From NCBI RefSeq assembly GCF_016918035.1, contig NZ_JAERWK010000025.1:1-64000 (forward strand): a stretch of DNA of 64,000 bases. The letters run 5' to 3'. This document shows positions 40,699 to 52,240 of this stretch, piece by piece (the stretch's first letter is position 1; each line of letters starts with the position of its first letter). The DNA is from Nakamurella leprariae (GTDB lineage: Bacteria > Actinomycetota > Actinomycetes > Mycobacteriales > Nakamurellaceae). A program made the position numbers and the translations under genes. The notes under the pieces were generated by a model. It was not told the DNA's origin. It was given only the letters and a program-made list of their open reading frames with translations, and ran no database searches.

Positions 40699-42696
40699 AT
40701 GCCGGACATCGTGCTGGCGATCCTCCTGGCCGCCGTGTTGGCGGCGTTGGTGGTCGCCATCGTGGTGGTGGCGCGTCGCCGCCCGTCCGCAGGGATGGAC
40801 GAGGCGGCGCTGCGCCGGCTGCTGGACGAGTTCGTCCGTCGGCAGGGCGGCGACCGCCCCACGGCCACCCGAGCCGACGCTGCCGGCGCCGGGTCCGCAA
40901 CCGGCGCGGCACCGGCGATGACCCGGACGGCGACGTCGACCACGGTCGTCGATGTGTCCGGCAGCGCGCCGGGCGGTGCACCGGGTCGCCCGTCCGTGCC
41001 GGATCCGTCGGCGGTTCCGGTCACCCGGCCGTCCCTGACGGCGCCCGCGCCGGCGGGGGAGTCCGTCGCGCTGGTGCCGGTCGGATCCGCGACCGGTGCG
41101 GTGCCCGACCCGGTGCGGCGGGCGGCGGAACGGCTCCGGCAGGACGCCGAGGAGGAGGCCCGGCAGGTGCTCGACGCGGCCCGGGCCCAGGTCGCCCGGC
41201 TGCGGGCCGGGCTCGACGAGGAACGGCAGGCGCTGCGGGCGGAGGTCGAGCAGAGCCTGGCCCAGGAGCGCAGCGCTTTGGACCGGACCCAGACCCGGTT
41301 GCGGGAGTCGGGCGCCGCCCTGTCCGAGCAGCAGACCGCGCTCGCGGCCCAGCAGCAGGCGTTGGCCGACCAGCAGCGGTCCGTGCTGGCCGAGCGCACC
41401 CGGATCACCGCCGACCGCGAGCAGATGGCCGGTCTGCGCACCGACCTGGAGCGCCGGATGCGGGACCTGACCGAGGAGAACCGACGGGTCCAGCAGCAGT
41501 GGGACGAGGTGACCGCCCGCGTCGAGGAGCTGGACCGGCGTTCCGAGGCGGTGGAGCGCGAGCTGAGCCGGGTCAGTGGTCTGTCCACCCAGCAGGCCCG
41601 GACCGAACTGCTCGCCCGTCAGGCGCGGGAGCTGCGCCGGGAGCTGGCCCTGGACGCCCGGCGGCTGGAGCAGGAGGCGCAGGCCACCGCTCAGCAGCGG
41701 GCCCGGGCCATCGTCGCCGACGCCATCCAGCGGGTGGCCAGCGACCAGACCGCGCAGACCGTTGTCACCGTCATGCCGCTGCCGTCCGACGACCTCAAGG
41801 GCCGGATCATCGGCCGTGAGGGCCGCAACATCCGCGCCTTCGAGACCGTCACCGGCGTCAACGTCATCATCGACGACACCCCCGAGGCGGTGCTGCTGTC
41901 CTGCTTCGACCCGGTGCGCCGGGAGATCGGACGGATCACCCTGCAACTGCTCGTCGATGACGGTCGCATCCACCCGCACCGCATCGAGGAGGCCTACGAG
42001 CGGGCCAAGGACGAGGTGGACGTGCTGTGCCGGCGGGCCGCCGAGGACGCCGTCGTCGACGCCGACGTCGCGCCGTTGCACCCGGAGCTGATGAGCCTGA
42101 TCGGGCACCTCAAGTACCGGGTCTCGTACGGGCAGAACGTGCTCGGCCACCTGGTCGAGTGCGCGCACATCGCCCGGGCCATGGCCCTGGAGCTGGGTAT
42201 CGACCCGGAGATCGCCGCCCGGGGCGCCTTCCTGCACGACATCGGCAAGGCCCTCACCCACGAGGCCCAGGGATCGCACGCCATCGTCGGCGCCGAGCTG
42301 GCCCGTCGGTACGGCGAGTCGGAGGCGGTCGCGCACTGCATCGAGGCGCACCACGACGAGGTCCAGCCCAGCACCGTCGAGGCCGTGCTCACCCAGGCGG
42401 CCGACGCCTGCTCCGGCGGTCGTCCCGGCGCCCGGCGCGAGTCGCTGGAGTCCTACGTGCAGCGGCTGGAGCGGATCGAGGCCATCGCCGCGGCCAAGAA
42501 GGGCGTCGAGAAGGTCTTCGCCATGCAGGCCGGTCGTGAGGTCCGGGTGATGGTCAAGCCCGAGGTGGTCGACGACCTGGAGACGCACGTGCTGGCCCGC
42601 GAGGTGGCCAAGCAGATCGAGGAGGAGCTGACCTATCCCGGTCAGGTCCGCGTCACCGTCATCCGCGAGTCCCGGGCCACCGAGATCGCCCGCTGA
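40699..42696 (+). CDS. rny: Ribonuclease Y
   Basis: A 665-residue membrane-bound endoribonuclease that starts mRNA decay. Order of parts: membrane helix (VLAILLAAVLAALVVAIVVV), a variable Thr/Pro-rich region, a long coiled coil (residues about 130-330), a KH domain (PSDDLKGRIIGREGRNIRAF), and an HD domain with GAFLHDIGKALTHEAQG and metal-binding histidines in CIEAHHDEVQP. The long disordered insert makes it larger than the usual 520 residues. GAGGGAGGG precedes the ATG. Confidence 0.9.
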   Translation: MPDIVLAILLAAVLAALVVAIVVVARRRPSAGMDEAALRRLLDEFVRRQGGDRPTATRADAAGAGSATGAAPAMTRTATSTTVVDVSGSAPGGAPGRPSVPDPSAVPVTRPSLTAPAPAGESVALVPVGSATGAVPDPVRRAAERLRQDAEEEARQVLDAARAQVARLRAGLDEERQALRAEVEQSLAQERSALDRTQTRLRESGAALSEQQTALAAQQQALADQQRSVLAERTRITADREQMAGLRTDLERRMRDLTEENRRVQQQWDEVTARVEELDRRSEAVERELSRVSGLSTQQARTELLARQARELRRELALDARRLEQEAQATAQQRARAIVADAIQRVASDQTAQTVVTVMPLPSDDLKGRIIGREGRNIRAFETVTGVNVIIDDTPEAVLLSCFDPVRREIGRITLQLLVDDGRIHPHRIEEAYERAKDEVDVLCRRAAEDAVVDADVAPLHPELMSLIGHLKYRVSYGQNVLGHLVECAHIARAMALELGIDPEIAARGAFLHDIGKALTHEAQGSHAIVGAELARRYGESEAVAHCIEAHHDEVQPSTVEAVLTQAADACSGGRPGARRESLESYVQRLERIEAIAAAKKGVEKVFAMQAGREVRVMVKPEVVDDLETHVLAREVAKQIEEELTYPGQVRVTVIRESRATEIAR

Positions 42697-42741
42697 GCCG
42701 GCGGGGACGCCGCCGCCGCGACGGTCGGAGCCGGAACACCG

Positions 42742-43674
42742 CTACCGGCGCTGTTCGGGCTCCATGCCCGGCGCGTTCGGGTCCGGCAGGACGGCCGCGT
42801 TGCGGGCCCCGCCCGCCATCGGTCCCTCCAGCCCCGACAGCAGCACCGTGGCCGTCCGTCCACCGCGCCGGTTCCGCAGCGTGCGCTCCAGCGCGCCGGC
42901 GCCCCAGCTCAACGCCAGGTTGACCAGGATGAAGATCACCGCGACGACCGTGTAGGTGGCGAGCAGGTTGCCGTAGAAGCTGCCCATGGTGTTGGCCGTG
43001 CGGCGGAGCTCGACGTAGCCGATGAGCAGGCCGCCCAGCGCGGTGTCCTTGACGATGACCACCAGCTGGCTGACCACGGCCGGCAGCATCGAGGTGACCG
43101 CCTGCGGCAGCAGGACCGACAGCATGGTCTGTGACTTGCTGAGCCCGATCGCCTGGGCCGCCTCGGTCTGCCCCTTGGGCAGGGCCAGGATCCCGGCCCG
43201 GAACACCTCGGCCAGGACCGAGCCGTTGTAGAGGACCAGGCCGATGACCACGCCGGCGAGCGGGCTCGAGACGCCGGTGACCAGGAACCAGAACTGGAAC
43301 GCGAACAGCATCAGGATCAGCACGGGCACGGCGCGGAAGAACTCCACGATGATGCCGGACGGCCAACGGACCCAAGCATGGTCGGACAGCCGGGCGATGC
43401 CGAACAGGGCGCCCAGCGGCAGCGCGATGATCAGGGCCAGGAACGCCGCCTTCAGCGTGTTCCACAGCCCCGGCAGCAGGTAGGTCTCCCAGTTCTGCCA
43501 GTCGACGATCGGCGACCACTTCGCCGCGGTCAGCTGCTGCTTGTCGATGAGGGTGTCGACCACCCACCACACACCCAGCACCAGCAGGATGCCGAACAGC
43601 ACGGACAGCACCAGGTTGCGGGCCTTCGCCCGGGGGCCGGGGTGGTCGTAGAGGACCGTGGCGTTGCCGCTCAT
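42742..43674 (-). CDS. gluD: Glutamate ABC transporter permease GluD
   Basis: A 310-residue permease with five to six membrane helices and the HisMQ-type coupling loop EVFRAGILALPKGQTEAAQA. The amino end is long and cytoplasmic. Its start overlaps the gluC stop by four bases. It is the last gene of gluABCD. Regions such as WNTLKAAFLALIIALPLGAL and FFRAVPVLILMLFAFQFW fit the polar amino acid uptake family. Confidence 0.85.
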   Translation of the reverse strand: MSGNATVLYDHPGPRAKARNLVLSVLFGILLVLGVWWVVDTLIDKQQLTAAKWSPIVDWQNWETYLLPGLWNTLKAAFLALIIALPLGALFGIARLSDHAWVRWPSGIIVEFFRAVPVLILMLFAFQFWFLVTGVSSPLAGVVIGLVLYNGSVLAEVFRAGILALPKGQTEAAQAIGLSKSQTMLSVLLPQAVTSMLPAVVSQLVVIVKDTALGGLLIGYVELRRTANTMGSFYGNLLATYTVVAVIFILVNLALSWGAGALERTLRNRRGGRTATVLLSGLEGPMAGGARNAAVLPDPNAPGMEPEQRR

Positions 43675-44372
43675 CGCTTCACTCCCACCTTCTTGGCCCA
43701 GGCGCCGAACAGCAGCCCGATGGGCAGGGTGATGATCACGAACCCGACCGCGATGGCCAGGAAGGTGGCCGGGAACTTGTCGGCCTCGTTCTCGATGTAG
43801 AGATTCATCAGTGCTGCGGCCTCGAACACCCCGATGGCCGACGCCACCGTGGTGTTCTTGATCAATGCGATGAGCACCGAGCCCAGCGGTGCGATGACCG
43901 CGCGGATGGCCTGCGGCAGGATGACGATCCCCAGCACCTGGGTGAACCGCAGCCCGATCGCCCGGGCCGCCTCGGCCTGACCGGGCGGCACCGTGTTGAT
44001 CCCGGACCGGACCGCCTCGCAGACAAAGGTGGCCGTGTAGAGGATGAAGCCGAGCACGGCGAGCCGGAAGTTCTGCGAGTCGAGGAAGCCCTGCGGGTTC
44101 ACGCCCGGCTCACGGACTGCCAGTCGCAGGCCCAGCGTGCCGGCGATGACCTGGCTCATCACGATGATGATCACCGTGAGTGGGATGTTGCGGACGATGT
44201 TCACGTAGGCGGTGCCGAACCCGCGCATCAACGGCACCGGCGACACCCGCATGGCGGCCAGCACCACGCCCAGGACGAACGCCCCGAGCGCCGACCAGAA
44301 CGACAACTGGATCGTCATCCAGAACGCGCCCAGGAAGTCGTACCTGGGATCGGTGAGGAAGCTGAAGTCCAC
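43671..44372 (-). CDS. gluC: Glutamate ABC transporter permease GluC
   Basis: A 233-residue permease of the same family: FWMTIQLSFWSALGAFVLGV, YVNIVRNIPLTVIIIVMSQ, and the ATPase-coupling loop EAVRSGINTVPPGQAEAARA. It pairs with GluD to form the channel. It starts 111 bases after the binding-protein gene and overlaps gluD. Confidence 0.85.
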   Translation of the reverse strand: MDFSFLTDPRYDFLGAFWMTIQLSFWSALGAFVLGVVLAAMRVSPVPLMRGFGTAYVNIVRNIPLTVIIIVMSQVIAGTLGLRLAVREPGVNPQGFLDSQNFRLAVLGFILYTATFVCEAVRSGINTVPPGQAEAARAIGLRFTQVLGIVILPQAIRAVIAPLGSVLIALIKNTTVASAIGVFEAAALMNLYIENEADKFPATFLAIAVGFVIITLPIGLLFGAWAKKVGVKR

Positions 44373-44483
44373 GCTCGACCTCCTGCCTGCCAGTGGTGGC
44401 GCCGGGGAACCGCGGCGTCGCGGGCGCGGCGCCGGGCATGAACGCGGCCCCCGACCCGGAGGGGTCAGGGGCCGCGGTGGGGA

Positions 44484-45428
44484 TCAGGCGTCGCCGGGGG
44501 TCGGCGGCTCGGGGATGGTGTAGCCCGACGGGCCGACGGTCGACTCGAGCGCGGCGGCCCAGCTGCCGTCGTCGATCATCGCCTGGATGGCGTCGTTGAT
44601 CGCCTGGGTGCCGGCGGTGTCGCCCTTGCTCAGGCCGATGCCGTAGTTCTCGTCGGAGAACCCGTTGCCGACGAGCTTGAGCTCACCGGGGAACTGGGCG
44701 GCGTAGCCGGCCAGGATGACGTCGTCGGTGGTGACGGCGTCGACCGCACCGTTGCGCAGCGCCTCGACGCACTCGGTGTAGGTGCCGTACTCCTGCAGCG
44801 CCACGTCCTGGGCGTAGTTGTCCTTGACCTTCTGCGCCGGGGTGGAACCGCTCACCGAGCACAGGATCGCGCCGCCCATGCTCTCCGGGCCGGTGATGGT
44901 GTCGTTGTCGGCGCGGACCAGCAGGTCCTGGTGGGCCACGAAGTACGGCCCGGCGAAGTTGACCTTCTCCTTGCGGGCGTCGGTGATCGAGTAGGTGGCG
45001 ACGATCAAGTCGACCTCTCCGCGCTCGATCAGGCCTTCGCGCTCGGCCGACTTGGCCTCCTTGAAGGTGACACCGGTCTCCGGCACGCCGAGCTGCTCGG
45101 CCACGTACTTGGCCACCTCGACGTCGAACCCGGAGAACGAGCCGTCCGGGTTCTGCTGCCCGAGGCCGGGCTGGTCGTACTTGATGCCGACGACGAGCGT
45201 GCCGCCGTCGGCGTCGGAGAGCACCTTGGAGTCGCCGGCGGCCGCACTCGAGGTGGCCGAGCCGGACGACGAGGAGCCGGCGGACGAGGAGGCCGCCGCC
45301 GACGACGCAGCGCTGGACGAGGTGCTGGTGGCGTCCACGGCGCTGCCACTGCCCCCGCCGCCACAGGCTGCGAGTACGAACGCGGCGGCGGCGACGCCGA
45401 CCGCGGTGGACAACTTCCGGTACCTCAT
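44484..45428 (-). CDS. gluB: Glutamate-binding lipoprotein GluB
   Basis: A 314-residue lipoprotein. Signal and lipobox: AVGVAAAAFVLAACGGGG. After a Ser/Ala-rich linker comes the SBP_bac_3 domain: GGTLVVGIKYDQPGLGQQN, FSGFDVEVAKYVAEQLGVP, EVDLIVATYSITDARKEKV, NYGIGLSKGDTAGTQAIND. It delivers glutamate (or a related amino acid) to the permeases. The ATG at 45428 follows GAGAGGA. Confidence 0.85.
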   Translation of the reverse strand: MRYRKLSTAVGVAAAAFVLAACGGGGSGSAVDATSTSSSAASSAAASSSAGSSSSGSATSSAAAGDSKVLSDADGGTLVVGIKYDQPGLGQQNPDGSFSGFDVEVAKYVAEQLGVPETGVTFKEAKSAEREGLIERGEVDLIVATYSITDARKEKVNFAGPYFVAHQDLLVRADNDTITGPESMGGAILCSVSGSTPAQKVKDNYAQDVALQEYGTYTECVEALRNGAVDAVTTDDVILAGYAAQFPGELKLVGNGFSDENYGIGLSKGDTAGTQAINDAIQAMIDDGSWAAALESTVGPSGYTIPEPPTPGDA

Positions 45429-45553
45429 CAAGCCGGTTCCTCTCGGATCGTTGACGGCGGGACAGTCCCGTCGCCGGTGGACCTTCCTGGGCCAGGTGGG
45501 GGAGCCGGGGCGGTGCCGGCGGGACGAGCCGGCCGCGGGCGCTCCCGGGTGGG

Positions 45554-46282
<729 letters not shown>

Positions 46283-46606
46283 CGGTCCGGACCCGCCGGT
46301 GCCCGAGGACGCCGGTCCTGCTCCTACTGCCGCCACCCGTCCTCCGCTCCTGCACACCCGTCCGTCGGCCGGCCGGTCGCCGGGTCCACTCGTCACAGCG
46401 CGTGACGGACCGCCCGGTGTGGACGCAGCCTGCCACACCGGTTCACCGCTCGCTCCCAGGAGCGTCCAGGCGTGATCGAAGCTTTACGTGATCGACCCCG
46501 ATCCGCCGGTCGATCTTCGTCCCACCCGGGCGGCGACGAGGCTCCCTCCTCGTCGGTGCGCGGAACGCCGGAGGTGTGGCAGGGCCGCCGTACCCTGTCG
46601 TGCGTG
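46283..46606. other. Divergent promoter region gluA/miaB
   Basis: No gene is seen. On the plus strand TACCCT at 46591-46596 ends 7 bases before GTG 46604 and 10 before ATG 46607, giving miaB a leaderless start. The gluA promoter was not found. Confidence 0.4.
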
Positions 46607-48145
46607 ATGTCGACCGTGTCCGCCGCCCCTGCCGCCGAGCCGAGCGCGTCCCCGCAGGAGGCCCCCCGCACCTACCAGGTGCGGACGTACGGCTGCCAGA
46701 TGAACGTGCACGACTCGGAGCGCCTGTCCGGGCTGCTGGAGCAGGCCGGCCTGGTCCCCGCCGCCGCGGACGCCGCGCCCGGGGCGGCCGACGTGGTCGT
46801 GCTGAACACCTGCGCGGTGCGGGAGAACGCGGACAACAAGCTGTACGGGAACCTCGGGCATCTGGCCCCGCTGAAGGTGACCCGGCCCGGGATGCAGATC
46901 GCCGTCGGTGGCTGCCTGGCCCAGAAGGACCGGGGCGAGATCCTGCGACGGGCCCCCTGGGTCGACGTCGTGTTCGGCACCCACAACGTCGGCTCGTTGC
47001 CGACGCTGCTGGAGCGGGCCCGGCACAACGGCGACGCCCAGCTGGAGATCCTGGAGTCGCTCGAGGTCTTCCCGTCCTCGCTGCCGGCCAAGCGTGAGTC
47101 GACCTACGCGTCGTGGGTGTCGATCTCGGTGGGCTGCAACAACACCTGCACGTTCTGCATCGTGCCGTCGCTGCGCGGCAAGGAGCAGGACCGCCGGCCC
47201 GGCGACATCCTGGCCGAGGTGCAGATGCTGGTCGACGACGGTGTCCTGGAGGTCACCCTGCTCGGCCAGAACGTGAACTCCTACGGCGTGCAGTTCGGCG
47301 ACCGGCAGGCGTTCGGCAAGCTGCTGCGCTCCTGCGGCGACATCGACGGTCTGGAGCGGGTCCGGTTCACCTCGCCGCACCCCAAGGACTTCACCCCGGA
47401 CGTCATCGCGGCGATGGCCGAGACGCCGAACGTCTGCCACCAGCTGCACATGCCACTGCAGTCCGGGTCGGACCGGGTGCTCAAGGCGATGCGCCGCTCG
47501 TACCGGTCCGGGCGCTACCTGGGCATCCTGGACGAGGTGCGCGCGGCCATGCCGGACGCCGCCATCACCACCGACATCATCGTCGGGTTCCCGGGGGAGA
47601 CCGAGGAGGACTTCCAGGCCACGCTCGACGTGGTGCGCGAGTCCCGTTTCTCCGGCGCGTTCACCTTCCAGTACTCGCCCCGCCCCGGGACGCCGGCCGC
47701 GGCCCTGCCCGACCAGGTGCCGGCCGAGGTGGTCAAGGAGCGGTACCTGCGGCTGGCGGAGCTGGTGCAGGCCTCGTCCCTGGCCGGCAACCAGGCGCTG
47801 GTCGGCAGCACCGTCGAGGTGCTGGTCGCGGCCGGCGAGGGCCGCAAGGACGAGGCCACCCAGCGGATGAGCGGACGCGCCCGGGACGGCCGGCTGGTGC
47901 ACTTCCGGCCGACCGGGGCCGTCGACCGGACGGTGCGACCGGGCGACGTGCTGCAGGTGCGCATCGACCAGGCCGCGCCGCACCACCTGGTCGCCGACGG
48001 TCCGGTGCTGACGCACCGCCGCACCCGGGCGGGGGACCGGTTCGAGGCCGGCACCCGCACGACGACGCCGGGCGTGGGCCTGGGACTGCCCGGCTTCGGC
48101 CGCCCGGCCCCGGCGCAGCCGGCGTCGGCCTGCGCCGTCGGCTGA
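46607..48145 (+). CDS. miaB: tRNA-2-methylthio-N6-dimethylallyladenosine synthase MiaB
   Basis: A 512-residue radical-SAM methylthiotransferase that converts i6A37 to ms2i6A37 in tRNA. The amino-terminal cluster cysteines lie in [29 protein letters not shown] and [12 protein letters not shown]. The radical-SAM motif CNNTCTFC follows. A carboxyl TRAM domain ([13 protein letters not shown]) binds RNA. The start may be GTG 46604 or ATG 46607 on a leaderless mRNA. miaA, which makes the i6A substrate, is 3.1 kb downstream. Confidence 0.93.
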   Translation: MSTVSAAPAAEPSASPQEAPRTYQVRTYGCQMNVHDSERLSGLLEQAGLVPAAADAAPGAADVVVLNTCAVRENADNKLYGNLGHLAPLKVTRPGMQIAVGGCLAQKDRGEILRRAPWVDVVFGTHNVGSLPTLLERARHNGDAQLEILESLEVFPSSLPAKRESTYASWVSISVGCNNTCTFCIVPSLRGKEQDRRPGDILAEVQMLVDDGVLEVTLLGQNVNSYGVQFGDRQAFGKLLRSCGDIDGLERVRFTSPHPKDFTPDVIAAMAETPNVCHQLHMPLQSGSDRVLKAMRRSYRSGRYLGILDEVRAAMPDAAITTDIIVGFPGETEEDFQATLDVVRESRFSGAFTFQYSPRPGTPAAALPDQVPAEVVKERYLRLAELVQASSLAGNQALVGSTVEVLVAAGEGRKDEATQRMSGRARDGRLVHFRPTGAVDRTVRPGDVLQVRIDQAAPHHLVADGPVLTHRRTRAGDRFEAGTRTTTPGVGLGLPGFGRPAPAQPASACAVG

Positions 48146-48180
48146 TCCCGCCCAGCCCACAGCCCCTTGCGGACGCGGAC

Positions 48181-48208
48181 GGGGGCCGGCCCTCTCGGCC
48201 GGACCCCC
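48181..48208. terminator. Bidirectional terminator miaB/DUF349
   Basis: GGGGGCCGGCC-ctctc-GGCCGGACCCCC forms a long GC stem with one bulge. It lies between the convergent miaB and DUF349 genes. Confidence 0.6.
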
Positions 48209-48266
48209 GTGCGATGCCGTGACCGCCGCGACGACTGGTCCGTCGACGGCGGCCTCAGTCCACGGT

Positions 48267-50126
48267 TCAGTCCACGGCGGCTTCCGCGGCCTTGAGCCAC
48301 TCCTGCCACTGCGCGGCCTGCGCCTCGGCCTCCTTGGCCTTGCGCTCGTTGCCGGCAGCGCGGGCCTTGGCCGCCTGGCTGGTGAAGTCGGCGACCCGGG
48401 AGCGGAACTGCTCCAGCCGGGCGGCGGTCTCCGGATCGGTGCGTCGCCAGTGCCGGTCCTCGGCCGCCTTGACCTTGTCCTCGACCGCGCGCAGCTTGCC
48501 GTCCAGCTCCCGGATGCGCTCCCGGGGGACCTTGCCGGCCGCCTCCCACCGGTCATGGAGGTCCCGGAGCTGCGCCTTGGCGCCGTCCAGGTCCTTGGCC
48601 GGATCGATCTCGGCGGCTTCGGCCAGCAGCGACTCCTTCTTGGCCGCGTTCGCCTCGAACTCGGCGTCCCGCTCGGCGAACGTCCGGTTGCGACGCGAGA
48701 AGAACCGCTCCTGGGCCGCGCGGAACCGCTGCCACAGCGCTTCCTCGGTGTCCCGCGGGGCGCGCCCGGCGGCCTTCCACTCGGTCATCAGGTCGCGGTA
48801 GGCGTGCGCGGTGGCGGTCCAGTCGGTCGCATCGGCCAGTGCCTCGGCGCGCTCGATGAGCGCCTCCTTGGCCTCCTTGGCCGCGCTGCGCTGCTTGTCC
48901 AGCTCGGCGAAGTGCGACCCGCGGTGCCGGGTGAAGGTGTCGCGGGCCTTGGCGAACCGCTTCCACAGCGCATCGTCGGTCTTGCGGTCGATCCCGCGGA
49001 TCTGCCGCCACTCCTCGACGATGGCCTTGAGCCGGTCACCGGCCGACTTCCACTGCGTCGAGGCGGCCAGCTCCTCGGCCTCCTCGCACAGCTTCTCCTT
49101 GGCCGCCACTGCCTGGGCGCGGGCCTGCGCCCGGACCTGGGCGGCCAGCGCGATGGCACCGTCCGCGCCGGTGACGATGGTCTCCAGGCGAGCCGCGCAG
49201 CCGTCGATGTCACCGATGGCCGGGAGCGTCTCGATCTGCTCGCGCAGCGCGATGGCCTGCTGCTTCGCTGCCTTCGGATCGCCCGAGCCCGACACCAGCC
49301 GGGCCTCCAGCAGCGCGACCTCGGTGGCGAAGTCGTCGAACCGGCGCCCGAAGTGGGCCAGCCCCGCCTCCGCGTCGCCGGCCTGCCAGTTGCCGACGAT
49401 CCGTTCGCCGGCGGCGGTCCGCACGTAGACCACGCCCTGCTCGTCGATGCGGCCCCACTCGTGCGGGTCGACCGGCTCGACGATCGGCTCGACGAGCGTG
49501 GTGGGCCCGTGCTCGGCCGGCGGGGTCGGCGTCGGCCGGCCACCCGGCCGGGTGCCGCGCCCCTTGTCGCCCGGCCGACCGCCCGGCCGTCCCGGCCCGC
49601 GGGACCCGGCCGGTCGCGGCCCACCCGGCCGGGTGCCGGGCGCGACGGGCGGAGCCGGGACGGGCGGAGCCACCGGCGGTGTCGTCGGCATCGGGGCCGG
49701 CGGGGTGCCGGGCTCGACCACCGGGATCGGGGCGGGCGGCACCGCACCAGCGGCCGGCGGAACCGACCCGGCCTCCGCGGGCGGGAGGTTCCCGCCGACC
49801 TGCTCATCGCGGACGGCCCCGGAGTCCGGGGCGGGGGCGATCAGGTCGGCCGGTGCGGCGAAGGAGTCGGCCGGGTCCGTCGGTCCATCGGCGGTCTCGG
49901 TCAGGCCCGGCAGGGGGCTGGTCAACCCGGACGGCTCGTCCGGCCGCTCGTACTCCCGACGCGGATCGTCACCGACGGTCGGATCGACCGGCGCCTCGAC
50001 GGTCTCGCCCTCGGTGGGACGCTCGGTCGCGGTCGGTGCGATCCCGTCCGCGTGTCCGTCAGCGGAGCCGTCGGCACGCTCGGTGGTACCGCCCGCGGCG
50101 GCGGGAGTGGTGTCGTCCTGGGTCAT
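48267..50126 (-). CDS. DUF349 domain protein
   Basis: A 619-residue protein. Residues 1-200 are acidic and then Pro/Gly-rich (low complexity). The rest holds several DUF349 helical repeats with a W-x4-G/W pattern: WKSAGDRLKAIVEEWRQI, DDALWKRFAKARDTFTRHRG, WTATAHAYRDLMTEWKAAGR, EALWQRFRAAQERFFSRRN, LHDRWEAAGKVPRE. It corresponds to Rv2731, also located between miaB and miaA. DUF349 proteins are coiled and may bind ribosomes or nucleic acid; this is not settled. ATG 50126 follows GGAAGG. Confidence 0.85.
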   Translation of the reverse strand: MTQDDTTPAAAGGTTERADGSADGHADGIAPTATERPTEGETVEAPVDPTVGDDPRREYERPDEPSGLTSPLPGLTETADGPTDPADSFAAPADLIAPAPDSGAVRDEQVGGNLPPAEAGSVPPAAGAVPPAPIPVVEPGTPPAPMPTTPPVAPPVPAPPVAPGTRPGGPRPAGSRGPGRPGGRPGDKGRGTRPGGRPTPTPPAEHGPTTLVEPIVEPVDPHEWGRIDEQGVVYVRTAAGERIVGNWQAGDAEAGLAHFGRRFDDFATEVALLEARLVSGSGDPKAAKQQAIALREQIETLPAIGDIDGCAARLETIVTGADGAIALAAQVRAQARAQAVAAKEKLCEEAEELAASTQWKSAGDRLKAIVEEWRQIRGIDRKTDDALWKRFAKARDTFTRHRGSHFAELDKQRSAAKEAKEALIERAEALADATDWTATAHAYRDLMTEWKAAGRAPRDTEEALWQRFRAAQERFFSRRNRTFAERDAEFEANAAKKESLLAEAAEIDPAKDLDGAKAQLRDLHDRWEAAGKVPRERIRELDGKLRAVEDKVKAAEDRHWRRTDPETAARLEQFRSRVADFTSQAAKARAAGNERKAKEAEAQAAQWQEWLKAAEAAVD

Positions 50127-50501
50127 CGGTGCGGGACCTTCCAACTGCTCGACGGGGAATCCTGCGATTCCGGGCCGGCCTGGACCGGCCCCGTGGTGCC
50201 ACGCTGCTCTGGGGGCTCAGAGAGCCCCAGTCTGCCCCGGATCCGCCGTCACTGGCGAGGCCGGATCGCGGCCGGGGATCAGCCTGGCAGCATGTCAGCG
50301 GCGGCGCAGGGCGATGCGACGGGCCCCGTCGGCCGGAGGTGCGGTGATGGCGTCGGCTCCGGGCCGGTGGTCCGGTCACCGCCCGACCCGGGCCGCCCCG
50401 CCGGATCGGAGGCCCGCTGGACGGTCGGTCCGGCCGACCGTCGACGGCGAGACCTGCGGCGGGACCTGCGCGCGGAACGGAGGCGGCTCGGTGAGCGGCG
50501 C
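50127..50501. other. Intergenic region with hairpin
   Basis: No gene is supported in these 375 bases. A hairpin with the arms CTGGGGGCTC and GAGCCCCAG (about 50210-50232, one bulged base) lies about 85 bases upstream of the DUF349 start codon, within its presumed leader. Confidence 0.4.
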
Positions 50502-51275
50502 GTGATCGAAGTGGTCGTCACCTGCCCCGGGGCGCCGTTCCTGCTGCCCGGAGTGGCTCCGTCGCTGCTGCCGAGGGCCGGCGAGGTGCCGGCGGCGGCG
50601 GCGTCCGCGGTGTCGGCGCTGCACGGACTGGATCGGGTGGTGGTGCTGGCCGCGGCCTGGCCCAGGCCGGACGGCACGGACGGATCCGTGGCGCGGCGGG
50701 CCGTACACGACGGTGCGCCGGGGTCGGTGTCCGCGCGGGTCGGGAGGTCGCTGCTGGCCGGCGCCGGAGTGACCGACCCGGTCGTGGTCGAGGTGGCGCC
50801 CGGGCCGGTGCCCATCCTGCGCTCGGCGGTCGGGGGAGGCCGCGGGCACCCCGGGTCGCCGCGCGCGGTGGGTGCCGCGGCGGCGGCGATCCGCGAGGCC
50901 GCGGCCGACGCCCGGACGGGGCTGCTGGTGGTGGCCGAGGGGTCGGCGTGCGCGGGGCCGAGCGCACCCGGCGGCGACCACCCGGGGGCCGCCGCCTGGG
51001 ACGCGGCCCTCACCGCCGCGGTGCGGGACGCCGATCCGGCCGCGCTGGCCGGGTGCCTGCGCCCCGACCGGTGGCCGGTGCACGATCTGCTGGTGCCGAG
51101 CGCGTCGGTCTGGGCGGTCCTGGCCGCGGTCACCGCCGAGCACCCGCCCGCCGCGGGACGGTTGCTCGCCGCCGGGGCGCCGTTCGGGGTCAGCTACCTG
51201 GTCGCGACCTGGACCTGGCCGGATCGCCGTTCGGTCGGGAGCGACCGTGCGGCCGGCAACGGCGGTCCGGCATGA
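50502..51275 (+). CDS. LigB-like class III extradiol dioxygenase family protein
   Basis: A 257-residue protein, [20 protein letters not shown], with alternating strands and helices ([46 protein letters not shown]). It corresponds to the alanine-rich Rv2728c-type protein next to miaA, and the fold resembles the LigB catalytic subunit. The metal-binding His residues of true dioxygenases are not clear, so catalysis is doubtful. Its stop overlaps the miaA start by four bases. Confidence 0.55.
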   Translation: MIEVVVTCPGAPFLLPGVAPSLLPRAGEVPAAAASAVSALHGLDRVVVLAAAWPRPDGTDGSVARRAVHDGAPGSVSARVGRSLLAGAGVTDPVVVEVAPGPVPILRSAVGGGRGHPGSPRAVGAAAAAIREAAADARTGLLVVAEGSACAGPSAPGGDHPGAAAWDAALTAAVRDADPAALAGCLRPDRWPVHDLLVPSASVWAVLAAVTAEHPPAAGRLLAAGAPFGVSYLVATWTWPDRRSVGSDRAAGNGGPA

Positions 51276-52240
51276 CCGACCGTCCGACGCCGCCGCTGGT
51301 GGTCGTGGCCGGACCGACCGGCGTGGGCAAGTCGGACCTGGCGCTCGACCTGGCCGCGGTCCTCGGCGACGACGCCAGGCTGGGCACCGCGGGCGCCGAG
51401 GTGGTGAACGCCGATTCGATGCAGCTCTACCGCGGCATGGACATCGGCACGGCCAAGCTGTCCCCGGACGAGCGGCGCGGCGTGCCGCACCACCTGCTCG
51501 ACGTCCTGGACGTCACCGAGACGGCCAGCGTGGCCGCCTACCGTGACCACGCCCGGGCGGTGATCGAGCGGATCCGGGCCGACGGCCGGCTGCCCGTGCT
51601 GGTCGGCGGGTCCGGGCTCTACATCCAGGCCGTGCTCGACGAGATCGACTTCCCCGGCACCGACCCCGCGGTCCGCCGCCGGCTCGAGGGCGAGCTCGCG
51701 GTGGTCGGCCCGGCCGAACTGCACCGGCGGGTGGCCGCGGCCGACCCGGTGGCCGCCGCCGCCATCGACCCGGCCAACGGCCGTCGGCTGGTCCGAGCCC
51801 TGGAGGTCATGGAGCTGACCGGGCGGCCGTTCACCGCCTCGATGCCGCGGCCGGGCGTGCCGCGGTACGGGGCGGTCCTGCTCCGGCTGGACCGGGCCAC
51901 CGAGGAGCTGGACCAGCGGCTCGGCGCCCGGGTCGAGGTGATGATGACGGCCGGCTGGCTGGACGAGGTGCGTCGGCTGGACGCCGCCGGCCTGCGGCGC
52001 GGGATGACCGCGCGGCGGGCGCTGGGGTACGCCCAGCTGCTGCAGGTGCTGGACGGTGAGCTCGACGTGGACACGGCGGTCACCGAGACGGTGACGGCCA
52101 CCCGCCGGTTCGTCCGCCGGCAGCGCTCCTGGTTCCGCCGGGACCACCGGATGATCGACCTGGACGCAGCCGACCCGCAGCTGGTGACCCGGGCGGCGGC
52201 GACGGTGCGCGCGGCCGCGTCGGTCCCCGGCGCTTCCTAG
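51272..52240 (+). CDS. miaA: tRNA dimethylallyltransferase MiaA
   Basis: A 322-residue enzyme that adds a dimethylallyl group to A37 of tRNA. The P loop is [32 protein letters not shown] carries the conserved Asp, and [19 protein letters not shown] and [15 protein letters not shown] are further family blocks. The ATG overlaps the stop of the LigB-like gene. The product is the substrate of MiaB. The stop codon TAG is part of the -10 of dapF. Confidence 0.93.
   Translation: MTDRPTPPLVVVAGPTGVGKSDLALDLAAVLGDDARLGTAGAEVVNADSMQLYRGMDIGTAKLSPDERRGVPHHLLDVLDVTETASVAAYRDHARAVIERIRADGRLPVLVGGSGLYIQAVLDEIDFPGTDPAVRRRLEGELAVVGPAELHRRVAAADPVAAAAIDPANGRRLVRALEVMELTGRPFTASMPRPGVPRYGAVLLRLDRATEELDQRLGARVEVMMTAGWLDEVRRLDAAGLRRGMTARRALGYAQLLQVLDGELDVDTAVTETVTATRRFVRRQRSWFRRDHRMIDLDAADPQLVTRAAATVRAAASVPGAS

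Noticed and set aside
48219-50501. Extension of the LigB-like frame opposite the DUF349 gene
   Set aside because: It is the reverse shadow of the DUF349 coding sequence.
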